From Denitratisoma oestradiolicum (GTDB taxonomy: Bacteria > Pseudomonadota > Gammaproteobacteria > Burkholderiales > Rhodocyclaceae), in NCBI RefSeq assembly GCF_902813185.1, contig NZ_LR778301.1:1612001-1676000 (forward strand): 64,000 nucleotides of DNA, in the 5' to 3' direction. Below the pieces are notes generated by a model that did no database searches, was not told the DNA's origin, and worked only from the letters and a program-made list of their open reading frames with translations. Position numbers and translations under genes: made by a program. How positions within the stretch are numbered: the first letter of the stretch is position 1; each line of letters opens with the position of its first letter. Positions 61,654-64,000 of this stretch are shown here, in pieces.

Positions 61654-61654
<1 letters not shown>

Positions 61655-62001
61655 TGGAAATCGTCTTTGCCCTCGCCATCGGCATCATGGCCGGCTCCGG
61701 CATCTACCTGTTGCTGCGCCCGCGCACCTTCCAGGTCATCATGGGACTGTCGCTGCTGTCCTATGCCGTGAATTTGTTCATCTTCGCCATGGGCCGCCTG
61801 CGCACCGGCGCGGCGCCGGTGCTCGATGCGGCGCGCGGCACCAACCCGGCGCTCTACGCCGATCCGGTGCCGCAGGCGCTGGTGCTGACCGCCATCGTCA
61901 TCGGCTTCGCCGTCACAGCGTTGCTGCTCGTCGTTCTGCTCGCCGCGCGCGGGCTCTCCGGCACCGACCATGTGGACGGCCGCGAGCCGGAGCGCGAATG
62001 A
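61654..62001 (+). CDS. mrpC: Mrp antiporter subunit C
   Basis: 115 residues, NuoK-like, three helices: GIYLLLRPRTFQVIMGLSLLSYAVNLFIF and DPVPQALVLTAIVIGFAVTALLL (the conserved Asp-Pro-x-Pro-Gln-Ala-Leu). Overlaps both neighbours by a few bases, showing coupled translation. Confidence 0.96.
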
Positions 62002-63593
62002 TTCAGCACCTGCCCATCCTGCCGATCCTGTTGCCGCTCTTGACCGGCGCCTTGCTGCTGTTCTCCGGCGAAGCGCGCCACGGCTGGCGCGCTCTGTTCG
62101 CGCTGTGCGCCACACTGGCGCAACTGGCGGTGGCGCTTGCCCTGCTCGCCAGCACCGATGGCTGGATTGCCACCCCCTGGCGGGACGGCGTCGTCGTCTA
62201 TGCGCTCGGCAACTGGGCTGCCCCTTTTGGCATCGTGCTGGTGGTCGACCGGCTGGCCGCCCTCATGCTGACGCTCACCGCCATCCTCGGCTTGGCCGCG
62301 CTGGTCTATGCCCTGGCCCGCTGGGAGCGCGCCGGCAGCCATTTCCTGCCGCTGTTCCAGTTCCTGCTGATGGGGCTCAGCGGCGCCTTCCTCACCGGCG
62401 ACCTGTTCAACCTGTTCGTCTTCTTCGAGGTCTTGCTGGCGGCCTCCTACGGCCTCGCCCTGCACGCCTCGGGCACGCCGCGCGTCATGGCCGGCCTGCA
62501 TTACATCGTGATCAACCTGGTCGCCTCGCTGGTCTTCCTGGTCGCCGCTGCCCTGATCTACGGCGTCACCGGAACGCTCAACATGGCCGAGCTGGCGGTT
62601 GCCGTAGCGCGGCTCGACGCCGACGCCCGCGCCCTGTTCGAGATCGGCGCACTGCTGCTCGGCATCGTTTTTCTCGTCAAGGCCGGTGCCTGGCCGCTCA
62701 ATTTCTGGCTGCCTGCCGCCTATGCCGCCGCCACGCCGCCGGTCGGCGCGGTGTTCGCCATTCTCACCAAGGTCGGCGTGTATGCGCTGCTGCGCTTTTC
62801 CATCCTGTTCGGACAGGATGTCGCGCCGGCCCCCTTCAAGGGCGACTGGCTGTTCTTCGGTGGCCTGGCCACCATCCTCGTCGGCACCCTGGGCGTGCTC
62901 GCCGCGCAGAAGCTCGACCGACTCGCCGGCTTCATGGTCGTCGTTTCCTCCGGCACTCTGCTGGCCGCCTTCGGCTTCACCGGCACGACGCTTACCGCCC
63001 CCGCGCTCTATTACCTCGCCAGCTCGGTGCTCGGCAGCGGGGCCTTCTTCATGCTGATCGAAATGGCCGAACGCAACCGTGCCGCCAGCGCCGACTTTCT
63101 GGCCATCAGCTCCGAGGCCTTCGGCCTGCAGGAGCGCCACGAATCGGAGCATCCCGATGAAATGGCAGGCGTCGCGATTCCGGCGGCGATGGCCTTCCTC
63201 GGCCTGGCCTTCTTTTCCTGTGCCGCCATCCTCAGCGGCCTGCCGCCGCTATCCGGCTTCGTCGCCAAGTTCGCCCTGCTCAAGGCCACCATCGCCGCGC
63301 CGCCGCTGGCCTCTGCGCCGCACGCCGGCCTGATGTTCGCCGCCCTGCTGCTGTCCGGCCTCGCCGGTCTGATCGCGCTGTCGCGGCTGGGCATCCGCGT
63401 CTTCTGGGACAGCGAGCGGCCGACGCCGCGTTTGCAATGGCTAGAAGCCGGTCCGGTAGCCGGCTTGGTGTTGCTGTGTTTCGCGCTGGCCTTCGGCGCC
63501 GGGCCGGCGATGGCCTATTTCGAGGCAGCAGCGCGTGCGCTGCACGATCCCGCGACCTACATCAGCATCGTACTGCCAGGAGGCCGGCCATGA
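61998..63593 (+). CDS. mrpD: Mrp antiporter subunit D
   Basis: 531 residues, NuoN/NuoM-like with about 14 helices: TGDLFNLFVFFEVLLAASYGL, KAGAWPLNFWLPAAYAAATPPVGAVF (Lys and Trp of the proton path) and GLPPLSGFVAKFALL. Start ATG overlaps the mrpC stop. Confidence 0.96.
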   Translation: MIQHLPILPILLPLLTGALLLFSGEARHGWRALFALCATLAQLAVALALLASTDGWIATPWRDGVVVYALGNWAAPFGIVLVVDRLAALMLTLTAILGLAALVYALARWERAGSHFLPLFQFLLMGLSGAFLTGDLFNLFVFFEVLLAASYGLALHASGTPRVMAGLHYIVINLVASLVFLVAAALIYGVTGTLNMAELAVAVARLDADARALFEIGALLLGIVFLVKAGAWPLNFWLPAAYAAATPPVGAVFAILTKVGVYALLRFSILFGQDVAPAPFKGDWLFFGGLATILVGTLGVLAAQKLDRLAGFMVVVSSGTLLAAFGFTGTTLTAPALYYLASSVLGSGAFFMLIEMAERNRAASADFLAISSEAFGLQERHESEHPDEMAGVAIPAAMAFLGLAFFSCAAILSGLPPLSGFVAKFALLKATIAAPPLASAPHAGLMFAALLLSGLAGLIALSRLGIRVFWDSERPTPRLQWLEAGPVAGLVLLCFALAFGAGPAMAYFEAAARALHDPATYISIVLPGGRP

Positions 63594-63603
63594 AAGGCTT
63601 GCC

Positions 63604-64000
63604 ATGAAGCACCCGCCGCTCGTACCGCTGTTGCCGGTCGTGCTGCTGACCGTCTGGCTGCTGCTCAACGACAGCCTGGCGCCGGGGCAGATGCTGCTCG
63701 GCAGCGTCTTCGCTCTCCTGGTGACCACTGCCGTGCGGCAGCTACGGCCCCTGCCGGCCTGGCCGCGCCGCCTGCATATCGCCATCAGCCTGTGCTGGCA
63801 TGTGTTTCTCGACATCGTCCGCTCCAACATCGGCGTCGGCCGCGTCATTCTCGGCGCCACGCGGCGCCAGCCGACCGTCGGCTTCGTCGAGATTCCGCTC
63901 GACCTGCGCGACCCGCACGGCCTGGCCATGCTGTCCATCATCGTTACCGGCACGCCCGGCACGGTGTGGTCCGGCCTCGATCCGGTGACCAACGTGCTGA
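63604..64000 (+). CDS. mrpE: Mrp antiporter subunit E (cut by right edge)
   Basis: From ATG 63604 the frame stays open to the edge (132 residues). HIAISLCWHVFLDIVRSNIGVGRVIL and LAMLSIIVTGTPGTVWSGLDP match MrpE. Start 10 bp after mrpD. mrpF and mrpG are expected next. Confidence 0.92.
   Translation, partial: MKHPPLVPLLPVVLLTVWLLLNDSLAPGQMLLGSVFALLVTTAVRQLRPLPAWPRRLHIAISLCWHVFLDIVRSNIGVGRVILGATRRQPTVGFVEIPLDLRDPHGLAMLSIIVTGTPGTVWSGLDPVTNVL

Overview
The window looks like chromosome of a GC-rich betaproteobacterium, probably of the Rhodocyclales/Nitrosomonadales kind. This is inferred from the gene set (Mto-like cytochromes, class I PHA synthesis, a leucine/isovalerate liu operon, betaproteobacterial PurL, RimO and PhoBR) and the high G+C; no rRNA is present to prove it. 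Most genes are ordinary core or accessory metabolism in clear operons, broken by one putative defence island, several repeat families and a patch of transposon relics.

Layout. 1-5.6 kb: a sensor histidine kinase cut by the left edge, divergent from a four-gene multiheme electron-transfer operon (monoheme c, NapC/CymA-like tetraheme, MtrA/MtoA-like decaheme, MtrB/MtoB-like porin). 5.6-14.8 kb: a phosphate block. Diacylglycerol kinase, a GT4 glycosyltransferase and an OlsB-like N-acyltransferase lie on the minus strand. They are divergent, across a Pho box, from pstSCAB-phoU-phoB-phoR. 14.9-20 kb: purL and a DinB-type polymerase. 20-27.9 kb: an AraC regulator, a palindromic repeat element, a Dabb-like protein, four SDRs, a quinone-oxidoreductase-like MDR and a TerC protein. 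28-32.4 kb: tRNA-Arg and phaC-phaB-phaB-phaR. 32.6-41.8 kb: the whole leucine/isovaleryl-CoA route (ivd, liuB, liuC, liuD, liuE, aacS). A 4 x 113 bp tandem repeat abuts the liuB start codon.

41.8-50.2 kb: a candidate defence island. It has a second copy of the palindromic element and a 2050-residue protein combining an M48-type metalloprotease motif, TerB-like segments, an SF1 helicase and a C-terminal Vsr/MTES_1575-like nuclease fold. An AbiEi/AbiEii toxin-antitoxin pair follows. The block is bounded on both sides by the same 57 bp of the aacS 3' end. 50.3-53.5 kb: rimO, an FAD-linked oxidase and a doubled tRNA-Ala/tRNA-Glu pair. 53.5-54.4 kb: fragments of a serine recombinase, IS66 orfA and an IS630 transposase. 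54.4-57.3 kb: LysR and a row of very small regulatory or unknown genes (Rnk, Fis-like, DUF2934, winged-helix, DUF465). 57.4-64 kb: a CNNM/CBS membrane protein and the mrp Na+/H+ antiporter operon (mrpA-B fusion, C, D, E), open at the right edge.

The most unusual structures seen directly are four. (i) Two copies of a palindromic element have the same outer arms, but their central 63-68 bp segment is in opposite orientation. (ii) A 113-bp unit repeated four times forms a chain of 38-codon frames joined by GTGA overlaps that runs into the liuB start codon. (iii) The protease-helicase-nuclease/AbiE block is flanked by direct repeats of a gene end. (iv) A class I monoheme cytochrome in the Mto-like cluster has no Met in its mature part.
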